Shown here: one piece after another, positions 1-11,509 of the stretch | Layout: every line of letters begins with the position of its first letter | Position numbering within the stretch: the first letter of the stretch is position 1 | DNA from: Papilionanthe hookeriana x Papilionanthe teres | Lineage: Eukaryota > Streptophyta > Magnoliopsida > Asparagales > Orchidaceae | Direction of reading: 5' to 3' | DNA: 64,000 nt | NCBI GenBank assembly: GCA_022702705.1 | Contig: CM040433.1 | Span: 24,119,797-24,183,796 of the forward strand | Position numbers and translations under genes: made by a program | The notes under the pieces: model-generated | What the model was told of the DNA's origin: nothing | Databases searched by the model: none | The model's input: only the letters and a program-made list of their open reading frames with translations

Positions 1-2181
1 GTTTCAAAACCTAAAAGCCCACTCTCTTAAAATATTTAAAAGCCCATTCAAAATGATTTCAAAAAGCCCAAAATCCATTCCAAAGCCCACATGAAATTTC
101 CCCTCATCATCCCTTTGATTTAAAATCATCCCCTAGGTCCAAAACCCATCATTTTGATTAAACCAAAATAGTATCATGACAAAACCAATCAAAAATTCTG
201 AAGTTCTCAAAAATTCCAAATAACATTTTTATGAAATTGACCAAACCTTTTCCCAAGCCAAATGGAGCCATGAAGCCATGCATAAGCCACATACAAGCCA
301 TGTAAGCCACTTTCCACCTCACCAAGCCATTAATGGCAAGAGGAGGGGGTTCTTTCTTAACCCTTCATTAAACCTTTTTAACTTCATTTATGCTACGCAC
401 TAAACCAAGCTTAGCCACCTCACCATGGATGGAGACTTCACCACTCTAATTCAGCTGACCCAAATGATTCCCTAAGCCCAAAACCAGGTCATGGGAGGGT
501 GCACCCAACCCATTTGCATGAGTTGACCAAACCAAGCCTAAAATAGCCCTTTCCCAATACCATTTAAATCAAACCACTTTACACATGTCCAAAGCCAATT
601 GAGTTCACTAAATCCCAGCCCTGACCCCACTGGTCAAGATGGTGACCTGACCCTGGCCGGCCGGCCACCACAGCCACCGGAAAACCCCATGGCCGAGAGC
701 TCCATGTGAGCCAAAAAATTCAAATTGAACCTATTGAGCTATCCCATGGCCAATGGCCATTGCAGCTGTTCTTTTCTTGCCCTGAGCAGTTGATCCAAGC
801 CTTCAAACCCCCTGGGAAGCCCTCCAACCAGCTCTATTTAAACTCCACCCCCTCTCGTCCAAAGAAGGTGCTGAACAAAACCTTACCAAAACTCTACCAA
901 AATTGCTTCACACTCTTCTCCATACATAGAGCACTTGATCCCCACTGAAATCCAGCCCTAATTCCCTCTGGCCGAGCTCAATTTCTGAGTTCAATTTCAA
1001 GCCTAAAACCAGGACACTTCACCACAGTGTGTCAATCCTCAAATTGATTGACTCTACACCTTCACCAGACCAAGAGAAGAAGTTCCCCAGCAAAAGCCCC
1101 CTCTCCAGGCCAGCCATTTCTTCTATCGGGCAAGCTTTGAAATCGGGCTTGGTGGAAATCGGGTCTAAGCAATTCACCAGAGCCAGAGACTTCATCTGGA
1201 GCTTCCTTAGGTTCAATCGAAGGTGCCACAACTCTCTGATTGAAGCTTCACTTCTCAGAACAAAGGTATGGATCTCTTCTTCCTCCCGAGCTTCTGTGAG
1301 TTCTCCATTTTCTTTGGCTCAATTTCATAGCATGTTAGCCGTATAGACACCTTTTGGACTAAGTAAATCAAGGCATCCGACGACCCTGGGACAACGGAGC
1401 CATGGACATCTTGACCGGGTTGTCTGAAATTTAAAATTTAATCAACTAAATTGTCAATTTAAGAAATAAAATTGATATTATTATGACACTATTTTCTTGC
1501 AGGTTGAAGATAAGTTCTGTTTTAGATTTACTTTACATGTTATTAGGGTGTACTAACTCTGTTTTGCAGGACGACGTTCTAAAGAAGGGACAAACGAAAA
1601 GAAAACAGAATAAAACCTAAAACTTTTAAGATAGTCACAAAACCTAAAACTTTTACGATAGCCACCAAACAAATAACTAATTACAAAACGACAATAAAAT
1701 GACAAACAACAAAATAAAAATAAAAACCAGCGTAACAAATGACATTGACAAAATCAAACCTTTAGGGTATGTGACGCTTAGAAACATATTACCCATAGGA
1801 TTAAACATTGATGTTTCTTTCCTTGTTCTTAGAGAACAAGTGTTAACATTAAACAGAAGTTTTCTTAGATAAACCTAATTGTCTAAGATGTAATTAACTA
1901 TATGAGTATGCTCCTATAGAAGATTTAAGAACTTAGAATAGATATCACACCTACAAAACTTTGGTTATCAAAATTTCACGTATGATCCTTCTTACATAAA
2001 AATTTCCAGAATGAGGCATTCTAAAATTCCCTTTTTGTAAGGATTATCACTGACATTTCTTATTATATTGTTTTTTATCTTATTAGCCCTTATTTTCTTC
2101 AAATTTCATAACATCTAAGGATCTTTTATATGATCTGAAGAAATAAGATATCTTGAAGACTAGGGCGATGGTAGATAAACA
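1..2181 (+). mobile_element. Truncated, diverged LTR of the same Tat/Ogre family group
   Basis: The window opens inside an LTR. Bases 1-1390 resemble 4540-5900 of the full-length element below (same CCCA/AAGCCC-rich text, TATA box, promoter-proximal block and splice-donor-like site), but are clearly more diverged. From about 1490 to 2110 the text resembles the U5 part, including the stem-loop followed by GATGTAATTAA at 1864-1919. The middle of the LTR (GC-rich block, AAATT array) is missing. The right end is taken as ...ATAAACA at 2181 because TGGCGACT, the first eight bases of the primer site seen at 10419, occurs four bases later; that boundary is weak. No internal retrotransposon region follows, so this is a remnant. 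Confidence 0.6.
835..842 (+). promoter_or_regulatory. TATA box of the truncated LTR
   Basis: TATTTAAA followed by a CCACCCCCTCTC-type pyrimidine/C-rich stretch. The same arrangement occurs at the matching place in the other LTRs (5351, 25759, 35710, 49236), which supports a real core promoter. Confidence 0.55.
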
Positions 2182-3026
2182 GAGTGGCGACTGTAAAAAA
2201 AATGACATTGACATCGACACGAGAAAATCTCAGGCGGCTTTGGATGCCACCAAGTGGGTTTCTACTTTTTGGAGTGTGGGTAAGATGGTGGAATTGGTGT
2301 GGGGTTTTGGCTAAGGGAGAAGTAAGGGAGAGATGAGGAAATTGGTGTGAGGTTTCTGGTTGTGGGGAATGGGATAATGATGATGAAAATGGTGTGGGGT
2401 TCTTGGCTATGGGGAATGACGGAAAGGTGGAGAAATTGAAATGGGTATTGGCTAAAAAAGAAGTGAGGAGATATAAATAAATCGACATAGTGAGTTTCAG
2501 CAGTGTTGGAAGGAGTTGAAGTGAATTAGAGCGAAGTTCACATCATATTGTATTAAAAACACTCTAAATTTTATGCAAAAAGACATTGAAATGGAGGGAA
2601 GAATATATACTTTACTTGAATGGAAGCCCTTGATTGCATTACATGCATGAAGTGGAATCTTCCTGATCTCTTTAGTAAAGAGTGGGAAAGGGAAGGATGA
2701 GATTCAGCTAGCGAAGGAAGAAAAAGAAGAAGAAGAAGAAGAAGAAGAAGAAGAAGAAGAAGAAGAGGTGGGGGGGGATGTGTTCCGAACAATTAAGTGT
2801 GGATGGAAAAAAAGTGGATGAGGGACTCCTTTTAAAAGGATTAGAACTTAGATTTTTAAAAAAGTGGGGAAAGATTTTCCACCAATGAATGGAGGGAATA
2901 GAAAATTAGTGAGAAATTAAAATGAGGTGGTTAAGGTGCTTATGGGCCCAAAAATCAACCTTAAATCATTTAGAAAAGAAAAATACAAGGAATGTAATTG
3001 TGAAGTTAATTTTGGTTATGGTGGCG
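2182..3026. other. Flanking DNA without a recognisable gene
   Basis: This stretch separates the truncated LTR from the giant element. It is purine-rich on the plus strand (AGGGAGAAGTAAGGGAGAG-like text) and holds a GAA microsatellite. The open frames on its minus strand are low-complexity (Ser/Pro/Phe-rich or poly-Leu) and are by-products of this composition. Together with 30882 onward it forms the target site into which the giant element inserted. Confidence 0.5.
2724..2766. repeat. (GAA)n microsatellite
   Basis: About 14 uninterrupted GAA units. Its reverse complement encodes the poly-leucine run of a spurious minus-strand frame. Confidence 0.9.
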
Positions 3027-5350
3027 TGTTGACCTCATTTTTGATGAGGTCTTCTCTTCTCTCTTTAGTACTTAGGATCTAGCCTTAGGCTTTTCCTTTG
3101 ACTATCTTAGAGGACTAGAGATGGAACCTGTCCCTTTAGAAGCTCAACTACTTCTTAACTCCCTGCAAACCCCACAAGCTTGATTATAAACCTTTAATCA
3201 CCTAGAGGGTTGAGATCAAATGTGGAGGTTTAAAAGATGAGTTCCCTATAGGACTCTTTGGCCTTAGGATCACCCCAGGTGGCTCAGTGCAGTGAGGGCT
3301 AACCTGCACATACATTACACTTTCACACATTCCAAATCCTAAAACTATTCATGCCTAGCTTGACTTCCTGACTCATGTGGATAATTCATATGGATGGTCC
3401 TTAACCCCTAAGTCCCTAGCTAAGAGGGTTAGGAACAACATAGTGAATGCCTCAAATGAGTCCCCCTCATGGCTCCTATAGGCTTAATATGGCTTCCTGG
3501 CTCAACCAAAGTGATTCCACTTTACTCAAATTTGATCAATCTTCATTTTTCCCAAAATTTCAATTTTTGACCCCCGGACCCACCAAACCTACTCAAAGCC
3601 CTTTAAATTACTCAAAACCACCAAAATTTTCAAATAACCCAGAATTTTCCAAAATTAACCTTGAACATTTCCCCACCAATCAAATTGATCATTCACAGCC
3701 AAAAATACCAAAATTTCCAAAAATACCCCCAATACCCTCAAATTACCAAAATGCCCCTCTTGACCCAAAAATTCAAAAATTCCAAAAATTCCCAGAAAAT
3801 CCCAAATATTCCCAATTTCATTTTGTTCAACTACACCATGGGCCAATTTTGTCAATTTACCCTACTTATACCAAAACCCCCAATTTAGTCCATTTTAAAC
3901 CCAAATGAACCCAATGTCAAACCAAATCACCCCAATTGACCTTAATTTTGGTCCAATTCAATCCTAAACTTCAATTCAATATCCCCAATATCAATCTAGA
4001 CCAAATCCAAGCCCAATTTGATTGGCATTTGACTCCAATTTCATTTTTAAGCTTAAAGCCCAATTTTGACCCATGACCCAAACCTAGCCCAAACCAACCC
4101 AATTCAATCCCAATTTAACCCAAATCTTTTCTAAAACCTTTCTAGCATCCCCACAAACAAAACACTAACATGATTTACCTAAAATTTGGACCCAAACCCT
4201 ACTCAAATTCAACCCAAACCCAAAATCCCTTAAATGGGCCAACACCCAAATAAGCCCAAATCCCAAAATCAAAACCCAACCAAAGATGAAACCTCTTTGA
4301 AACACTCCCATAAACATTTCTCAACATTAATTTTACATCAATTTCAACATTAGCCCAACCTTAGCCCAAGTTAGCCCTAATTGACCCACTTTGGCCCCTT
4401 TACCAAAGAAACCCAAATTCAACCCAATTCAATTCCAAATCACTCCAAATTGATTTCAAATCACTCATGACACATCCCTAAACTAAACTGAACAATTGAT
4501 TGGCCTAATCTTTTACAAAACTCCCATCCACAAATTTGTTTTCAAAACCTAAAAGCCCACCCATTTAAATCATTTAAAAGCCCATTCCTAACTAATTCCA
4601 AAAGCCCAAAAATTCATCCAAAGCCCATATGACACTCTTCTTCATCATGACTTAAATTAAAACCATCCCTAAAGTTCCAATCAAATATCAATTTATTCTA
4701 AATCAAGCTTCATGTTAACCTCTCATACATTTATCAAAAATTCCAAAATCCATTTTCATACAAGTAAGCCAAGCTATGTGCAAGCCATGAAGCCATGCAT
4801 GAGCCACATGGAAGCCATGAAAGCCCCTTTACATGTCACCATGCTATCTTGGGCAAAAGGAGGAGGACCTTTCCATATTCCCTTAGAGTGATTAACCACT
4901 CCCATGTCTCCCCTAATTCATGCTTAAGCCTAATTGTACTTGGATGGTGACTTCTCCCCACTAATTAAGCTGAACCAAATGACTTTCTCTTCAGCCCAAA
5001 TTAGCCTTGGGGAGGTGCACCTAGCCCAATCCATGTATTTGACCAAACTAGCCAAAATCACCCCTTTCCCATTCCATTTTAATTCACCATCTTTACACAT
5101 GGCAACCATCAATTGAACTCACAGGAACCAAACTCTAACCTCACTGACCCTGAGGGTGAACCATGCCTGGCTGGCCAGCCACCACAGCCGCCGGAAAACG
5201 CCATGGACGAGACCTTGGAAGGAGCCAAACATTGAAATTCCATCTGGCTGAGCTGCCCCATGCCCAATGGCTGTCATGGCTGTTCTTCCCTTGACACAAG
5301 CGAGTCGATCCAAACCATCAAACCCCCCTGGGAGGCCCTCCAGCCACTCC

Positions 5351-5358
5351 TATTTAAA
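5351..5358 (+). promoter_or_regulatory. LTR core promoter, TATA box
   Basis: TATTTAAA sits before a CCACCTCCTCTC stretch. The equivalent position in solo LTR A is CTATAAATAC and in solo LTR B CTATAAAATC, so an A/T-rich TATA element is kept while its sequence varies. A CCCAATGGC motif about 80-90 bases upstream may act as a CAAT-type box. Transcription would be expected to start about 30 bases downstream, placing most of this very long LTR in R/U5. Confidence 0.65.
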
Positions 5359-5773
5359 CACCACCTCCTCTCGGCCAAGGGGGGCACTGAAACAAACCAT
5401 ACAAAAACTCTGCCAAAATTATTCCAGATCATCCTCCACACTTAGAGCAATTGATCCCCAGTGATAATTTGCCCTAATCCCCACCAACAGAGCCCAATTT
5501 CTCGACCAAAATTTCACCCAAAACCGGGACATCTCCCGATTCTCCACCAAAATCAAATTAAACTCACCCACATCCGCACAAGACCAAGAGAAGGAGTTCC
5601 CAGGTGAAAGCCCCTCTCCGGGCCACTCATCCGCTCTATCCTCCAAAGGTTGTGATCGGGTCGAGTGGAAATCGAGTACGAGCGATTCCCGGGGCCGAGG
5701 ACTTCATCCGGAGCTTACTTGGACTCAATCGAATGTGACACAACTCTCAGATCGAAGCCACACTTCTCTGAGC

Positions 5774-5783
5774 AAAGGTATGA
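5774..5783 (+). promoter_or_regulatory. Splice-donor-like site in R/U5
   Basis: AAAG|GTATGAG with the GT at 5778-5779 is a good plant 5' splice site. The same context CTTCTC...AAAGGTATGRR is found at 1266, 26187 and 49670; in solo LTR A it reads AAAG|GCATGG (36131), a GC donor or a decayed site. It lies about 420-435 bases downstream of the TATA box in each LTR. Partner acceptors could be those just before ORF1 (10951) and ORF3 (19667). Use of the site is inferred from sequence only. Confidence 0.5.
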
Positions 5784-5942
5784 GCTCTCTCTTCTTCCCG
5801 AGCTTCCATGAATTCCCCATTTCTATTGACTTAATTTCATGCCACATAAATCGTATGGATGTGTTTGTCTCTTCAAGACAAATCCATAGAGCATAAGAAC
5901 GTAGAAATCGGTTAAGTATCGAGGGAGATATTAAGCCTGGAA

Positions 5943-6152
5943 GATGGACGGTTCTCGGGCTAGGAGGCTTGGGGACGATGAACGGATGCCATCCATTTGA
6001 TACATGCGCGGGTGGACGGTCCAGATTGAGCCGTATGAGGAGACGGGACGATACAACGGGCCGCGTGGCATCCCAGCCAGAAGGCGGCGCCGAACCAGAA
6101 GACGCCGCGTGGCCGTTCGGGGAGGCTAAGGTTGACGCGGCGCCGCGTGGAT
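5943..6152 (+). other. GC-rich, CpG-rich block within the LTR
   Basis: A roughly 210-base island, sharply GC-rich against the AT-rich LTR, with motifs such as GGCGGCGCCGAA and GCGGCGCCGCGTGG. Counterparts occur at 26347-26562, 36300-36500 and 49828-50040. They share TCCAGTCAG/CCCAGCCAG and the ending GGATAAGTAG or its variants, then abrupt return to AT-rich sequence. It is not plausibly coding because the frame is not kept between copies. A regulatory or structured-RNA role is possible. Confidence 0.6.
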
Positions 6153-7904
6153 AAGTAGATAAATAGGGAATTTTCTTATTTATTAAATACCCAGAACTTC
6201 AAAAATGCATAACTTTATGTTAAAAAATCCTAAAAATAAAATAAAAATACCCACTTGCTCAGTGAATAGAGGAGAATAATGTGGAAAAGAAATCAATTCA
6301 TTTCATCAAGTAATTTATTTTTAATGATTTATTTACTCTCTATGGTATTTTAATTCTCCATTTGCATAGAAAATTCACCATGGTATGAGACCATAGGGCT
6401 TTTGAAGCCTCTGATCTAGGGAACATTCCCTGAATTTTCCAAGATCAGAAGCCATCCCTATGAGAAGTTATTGATTTTTCAAGTTCATGTTACTGTTTTG
6501 AGTATTTTAATACCAATAATTAGCATATTGAAAAATAAATTCTAGGAAAATTTAGTGATATTTCTTATGTCCAGAGGAACCTAGAAAAAATAGGTTTTGA
6601 GTTAATTCACTTGGAACAACCCTAATTGGCCTAAATACCCAAAATTGAACTTTAATTAATTAGGGTTAACCACACATTAAATTAACTTGAAAATAATTCT
6701 CCACTGATCCATATGATCAGAGGAACATCACATAAAAATTTGAAATCAATTGGAAATGTTTAACCCCACTAAATGGATTAATTAAGTCACATAACCAAAG
6801 TTAAACTTTAAAAATTCATAACTCACAAAATACTTTTCAAAAATTCACAAAAATGGTTTTGGAGCTTCTCTGATATCAGAAGAACTTAGGAAAATTAAAA
6901 TTGTAATTTTCTAAAAAAGTTGATTTTACCATTATTTTAATATTTTTAATAATTAAAAAATAATAAAAATCATAAAAATATTAAAAATCACCAAAATGTC
7001 ACATTTTGAATTCTAATCATTTAGGAACAAACCAAATATTTTTCCTAAGTCTCTAAGGTAAGATATTGAATTTTAAAGGCTTAATGTAATTTTTTTAATA
7101 TTAAAAAATGTATTTTCCAACCTTTTTACTAAAATAATTCTAATAAATCAAAGAAAAATCAGAAAAATATATAATTTGTTTCTTTGGACTCCTTGAGGTC
7201 AGAGAGATTTAATAAAAAACATAAAATCCATTTTTCAACCTTTATTTTATTTTTAAATTAATTAATACCCCAAATATCAAAATAATTCTAATAAATAAAA
7301 TATAATTCAAAAAATCCCCAAAATTGGTCCAAATGGTCCCATGATCATTAGGCACATCCCATAATTTTCTTAAGGACAGAAACATTTCCTTGGACATGTT
7401 ATTGAATTTTCCTTGAAAACCCCTATTTTCCATTAAAAATAATTACATAAATAAATTAAATACAGAAAAAACACATTTTCTCCTCTAATGTCTTGAGTGA
7501 CATGTGAGTGAGGTTACATAAAAATTTCAAGTTCATTGGAGCTTAATTTAGTGAGTTATAGAATTATTAAGCTTGAAGGGTAATTAAAAAATTTCAACCC
7601 TTAATTAAAATTTTAGGATTAATCAAAAGGGGAGGGTAAAATATTTGATTTTAAACTGATTTTTGGATGATTGAAACTTAAATGATTAAGGGTAGAAATC
7701 TACTAATCATTTCAAATATAATTAAAATAAAACTTTAATTAATTAATTAATTGGAGTTTTAGAAGAATAATAGAAACTAGAATTATTAAAGTAGGGATAT
7801 TATTAAGAGGACATTTATTCTTTAATTTAAAAATCCCTAAATAAATCACTTCAATAATACTTAATTCTTAATTAAAAAAATTAAAAGAATAATCTCAATT
7901 AATA

Positions 7905-8240
7905 ATTAAAATTAAATTAAATTAAAATTAAAACTAAATTAAATTAAATTAAGATTAAATTAAATTAAATTAAATTAAAATTAAAACTAAATTAAATTAA
8001 ATTAAAATTAAATTAAATTAAAATTAAATTGAAATTAAATTAAATTAAATTAAAATTAAATTGAAATTAAATTAAATTAAATTAAATTAAATTAAATTAA
8101 ATTAAATTAAAATTAAACTAAATTAAAATTAAATCAAATTAAATTAAATTAAAATTAAATTAAATTAAAATCAAATCAAATTAAATTAAAATTAAATTAA
8201 ATTGAATTAAAATTAAATTGAATTAAATTAAATCAAAATC
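7905..8240. repeat. AAATT-type degenerate microsatellite in the 5' LTR
   Basis: Long run of ATTAA/AAATT pentamers and hexamers with occasional C or G. The 3' LTR carries the same array (28310-28715) with a different length and unit order, which accounts for much of the length difference between the two LTRs. The solo LTRs lack it. Confidence 0.9.
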
Positions 8241-9960
8241 ATTTAACAAGAAACCTAAATTAAATTGTTAAGAATTAAATCTAAAATAATTCGAATACTA
8301 TTCCAAACTTAAAATTATTAATTAAAACCTCATAATTAAATTAAAATACTTTAAATCATTAACTCAAACTTTAAATTAAAAATGATTAAAATTTTTCAAC
8401 AAATCAGCCTGCCCTGAAAGCTCTTATTATTATAACTCCTAAATGAAGTATCAAGTGAAGTGTTACTTCACTTATATGATATTCAAATGTCCTAGTTCAC
8501 TGAGCAAGAAAATAAAAGTTAAACTCCTGGATGATTGATTCACTTGTATAATTAAATTCTCTTGGACTTAAAACAATCCTAGAGGTATTGAAAAGATGTT
8601 TAAGACTCGTCTTAAGCACTTCCTGAATATGATGGGATGTTTATAAGAACAATTGAACTTAATTATTCTTTGATGAAGAAAATCATCCTTAAACCAAAAC
8701 ACAAGAACCTAGACATCATAGGACATGATTAGTTATAGGATTAGGAATTTGGCAGACAACCAAAACCCTTCCCTTAGCTTTACCTAGGTACTTGTTGAAA
8801 CAATTAAATGTTTTAACATGTGTTTTAAGTGCAGCTTGGGATGACAGGAAGACCCTCCAGGTACGCTTTTATTTTATTGCAATTTACTTTATTGTAATTT
8901 ACTTACATGCACTGTACTTTACTTTTCTTGCATGACAAACAACTATTGCATGAAAACCAAAACCTTTAGAATAATCCCTGAACTGAAACCAAAACTAAAT
9001 TAAAAGTCATTACAAGATAAAAATCACCGCCACAATATTTCAAAATATAAAACAACTCAAAATTTAATCACAAACAGAACAAAAAAAACCACAACTACAA
9101 CTAAATTAAAACGTCTCATTAAATGATCGGGAATACCTCGGATGATGTAACCCACGTGTTGCTAACGAGATTTCCCAAGGTCTAAATGAAAGTGTGGAAC
9201 TCATTCAATTGAGTTTAGCAAATTCATCTGGACTAAGTGAATTCGATGAAAATAACGGTGCCGGGATGACAGAACCGTGGGATCTTAATCGGTTCTGTTT
9301 AACCAAATTTAAGATTTGTTTTAATTAAGACATTAAAAACACTTGGATTTTAAGATTTTCTCTAAATCAAAACACTTCTCTCATCTCCTGATTTAAGACT
9401 TCTAAAACTAAACCTCTGCAACAATAAGGAGCTTGGAGCACGGTGGGCAGCACAGCTATCTTCGTCAGCAAAACAACTTTACATCAGCTAAACATTCTTA
9501 GAATTAAACAACCAAACCGTAGGATTTCGAGGTAGTTTGCCTAGTGCAACATAAATCCTCAACCCTTTTGTTAGGCATTTGCATAATTATGTTATGTAGA
9601 TTAAGCCCGAACCGGTCTTAGGACTCTGAGGTAGTTGTTTGGTACGACATAAACCCTCACATCTTCGAGGCCATTTGTATGATTATGTCATACTAATATA
9701 AGTCCTAACCAATTAAAATTGGCAGGATTGAAATATTAAACAAACTCTCAAATTGAAGCCAAACAATAGGATAGTTTGAGAAGTTGTCAAGATTCTTCTT
9801 GGATCCTCAGCTTCTCCTACTTCTCTTTCTTTGGACTCCTAAAATAAATTGTTCCAAACTTGATCCATTCCCTTTTGAAATTCCAAAATCCAATCATTTG
9901 AAAACCTTAAACTTTGAAATTCTTGAGAGCAAAACCACTGATCATTATCAAGAGTTTTAT

Positions 9961-10186
9961 TAAGTGATTCCCGTCACTTAGGATGTAATTAACTATAGGG
10001 GCTTGCCCTTATAGGGAACTTTAAGAACCTAGGTAATATAAACCCTGCTTAATTCCTTTATATTAAGCAGGGGAACTTGTTGGCTTATAAAATTGGTTCA
10101 CAAACCAAACGAATGTCACAAATCTTCTAGTTTATTTAATCGAGCCTCATCATCAAGCAGTGTGTCTATTCTTCGGGATAGATACA
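9961..10186 (+). other. Cluster of conserved stem-loops near the end of U5
   Basis: Four potential hairpins follow each other. HP1 is TAAGTGA/TCACTTA (9961-9980). After GATGTAATTAA comes HP2, CTATAGGGG-CTTG-CCCTTATAG (9993-10014). HP3 is CCCTGCTTAA/TTAAGCAGGG (10043-10072). HP4 is an 11-pair stem closed by a C(TTCG)G loop (10161-10186). Equivalent stems with different sequences but preserved pairing occur in solo LTR A, solo LTR B and partly in the two older LTRs. They lie about 230-450 bases before the primer binding site, where retroviral RNAs also carry functional leader structure. Confidence 0.7.
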
Positions 10187-10418
10187 CGGTTTGTGATGCG
10201 GTGCTCGTTTATATAAACTATTTGGAATGTGACATCAGTTTATTTCATATCTTAAAATTTTCAAATTTAAAATTATTTTCAAAATCAAATACTATTTCTC
10301 TAAATTATATATATATATATTTAAATTAAATTTAAAATTTAAAATTCACCGATAATTTTTGTAGGTGACCCCTTTTCAAAAATACAACACACAAACCTAA
10401 AAATATGCCGACAACTTC

Positions 10419-10436
10419 TGGCGACTCCGCTGGGGA
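10419..10436 (+). other. Primer binding site
   Basis: TGGCGACTCCGCTGGGGA starts five bases after the 5' LTR end. It begins with TGG, complementary to the CCA end of a tRNA, and matches the complement of a plant tRNA-Arg 3' end as I recall it; Ogre elements are known to use tRNA-Arg. The tRNA identity should be confirmed against a tRNA set. Confidence 0.8.
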
Positions 10437-10954
10437 CTAGTTCCTCTCTCCATTTTTTATCAGATGGTTTTGCTTTCATAAATCGGTAGTGAGTCCATGC
10501 CCCTAGTGGACCAAAACTACCATTCTTCCATTGGAATACACCGTTCATTTCTGTCTTGAATGAGTATATCCAACTCCTCTCGGATTTAGGAGCCACTGTT
10601 TAGACACCCCTAAACAGAGAGGTTCTGAGATCCTTTTACCTCTTTTCTGAGGTGGGGTGGACCCCCAATAGGTGTGAGTTTAGGAAGCGGTCCTTCGAGT
10701 CGAGAAGCCTTGCATAAGACTTTCTCTTCCTTTCTGATTCTAGATCGAATCCTTTTCCTTTTTTTATCCTTAAACATTCCATTCCTAATAAACAAATCCT
10801 CTAATAAACGACTCTTCCGATGAATAAATCCTTTTAAAATCACAAATACACTAAAATAAATGAAAATGTGTTCGGACTCTTTCTTTTTCGTCCTAAACTT
10901 TATAGCGAAAAGAAGCATAATTCGGGTCTGATACTCTAAATCTGCCCTGCAGAA
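10437..10954 (+). other. Untranslated leader between primer site and ORF1
   Basis: About 520 bases without a convincing coding frame. It ends with CTCTAAATCTGCCCTGCAG directly before AAATG of ORF1. That ending has a pyrimidine tract, a branch-point-like CTAAA and a terminal CAG, and so resembles a 3' splice site (AG at 10951-10952). Confidence 0.5.
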
Positions 10955-11509
10955 ATGACTGCCCCAAAGCTAAATTTCTCCTTCACCAACGGATTGGACC
11001 TAGCTGTCTACAAGGATGAGCTGCCTGACAATGGGATCATCTGTTTCGGACAAGGATTAGAAAATACAGATGTCAAGATTACTGACGTCACTCTCTTCGC
11101 ACTTACGGACAAAGTGCCTGAAACTGAGAAGCCTCTAATTGAATTCAACTTAAAATCAACTCAGGAGTTCCCTCCCCTACAAAGGGTTTCGACTGAAAGA
11201 AACACTGTCATTCACAAGAAGTTAGCTGCTGTCCCCAGAACTGTTGTCTCTACCCCCACCGGTCTGGTCATTACTGCACCTACCCTTGTTCCCTCCAAAC
11301 TGAAGGGAAAGGAAATCCAAGTTGATTATGAACCTATCACCGTGGAGGGTTCGGACTTTGCCGCAATACCATCTGTTTTCGAGATAGGGTCCAGCTCGAG
11401 GTATAAACCCTTAACCCAGACACAGAGAAGGAATAAGAACAGAAAGATTGCTAAGATCAGGAAAGTCAGAGAAGCTGAAGCCGCCTTTCTTGAAGGAATC
11501 CCTGAATAA
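10955..11509 (+). CDS. ORF1, Tat/Ogre accessory protein of unknown function
   Basis: An open frame of 184 codons starts at the ATG (10955) right after the acceptor-like CAG. Ogre elements are known to carry an ORF of unknown function upstream of gag, and this occupies that place. The N-terminus reads L-N-F-S-F with a hydrophobic/acidic alternation; the centre is Pro/Thr-rich; near the C-terminus lies a basic motif LTQTQRRNKN (residues 153-162) followed by RKIAKIRK. The same two features occur in ORF3 (19673). The TAA at 11507 is followed in the same frame by gag, so the native product may be an ORF1-Gag fusion, with TAA either a mutation or a readthrough stop. No enzymatic motif is visible. 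Confidence 0.65.
   Translation: MTAPKLNFSFTNGLDLAVYKDELPDNGIICFGQGLENTDVKITDVTLFALTDKVPETEKPLIEFNLKSTQEFPPLQRVSTERNTVIHKKLAAVPRTVVSTPTGLVITAPTLVPSKLKGKEIQVDYEPITVEGSDFAAIPSVFEIGSSSRYKPLTQTQRRNKNRKIAKIRKVREAEAAFLEGIPE

Larger units (their letters stand above)
3027..10413 (+). repeat. 5' LTR (7387 bp)
   Basis: It begins TGTTGACCTCATTTTTGATG and ends ATGCCGACA. In order it contains a conserved AT/CCAAA-rich U3 (3027-5340), a TATA box (5351), a promoter-proximal block, a splice-donor-like GTATGAG (5778), a GC-rich block (5943-6152), long AT-rich sequence, an AAATT array (about 7905-8240), a stem-loop cluster (9961-10186) and the terminus. The small open frames inside it (for example 3447-3908) are low-complexity and do not look coding. 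Everything between 3027 and 10413 without another entry is LTR sequence without a gene. Confidence 0.95.

Noticed and set aside
2571..2792. Minus-strand frame with a poly-leucine run resembling a signal peptide
   Set aside because: The leucines are the reverse complement of the GAA microsatellite.
3447..3908. A 153-codon plus-strand frame in the 5' LTR
   Set aside because: It is Pro/Asn/Lys/Phe-rich low-complexity text from CCCAAA-type sequence. The 3' LTR copy is frame-broken and the other LTRs do not keep it.
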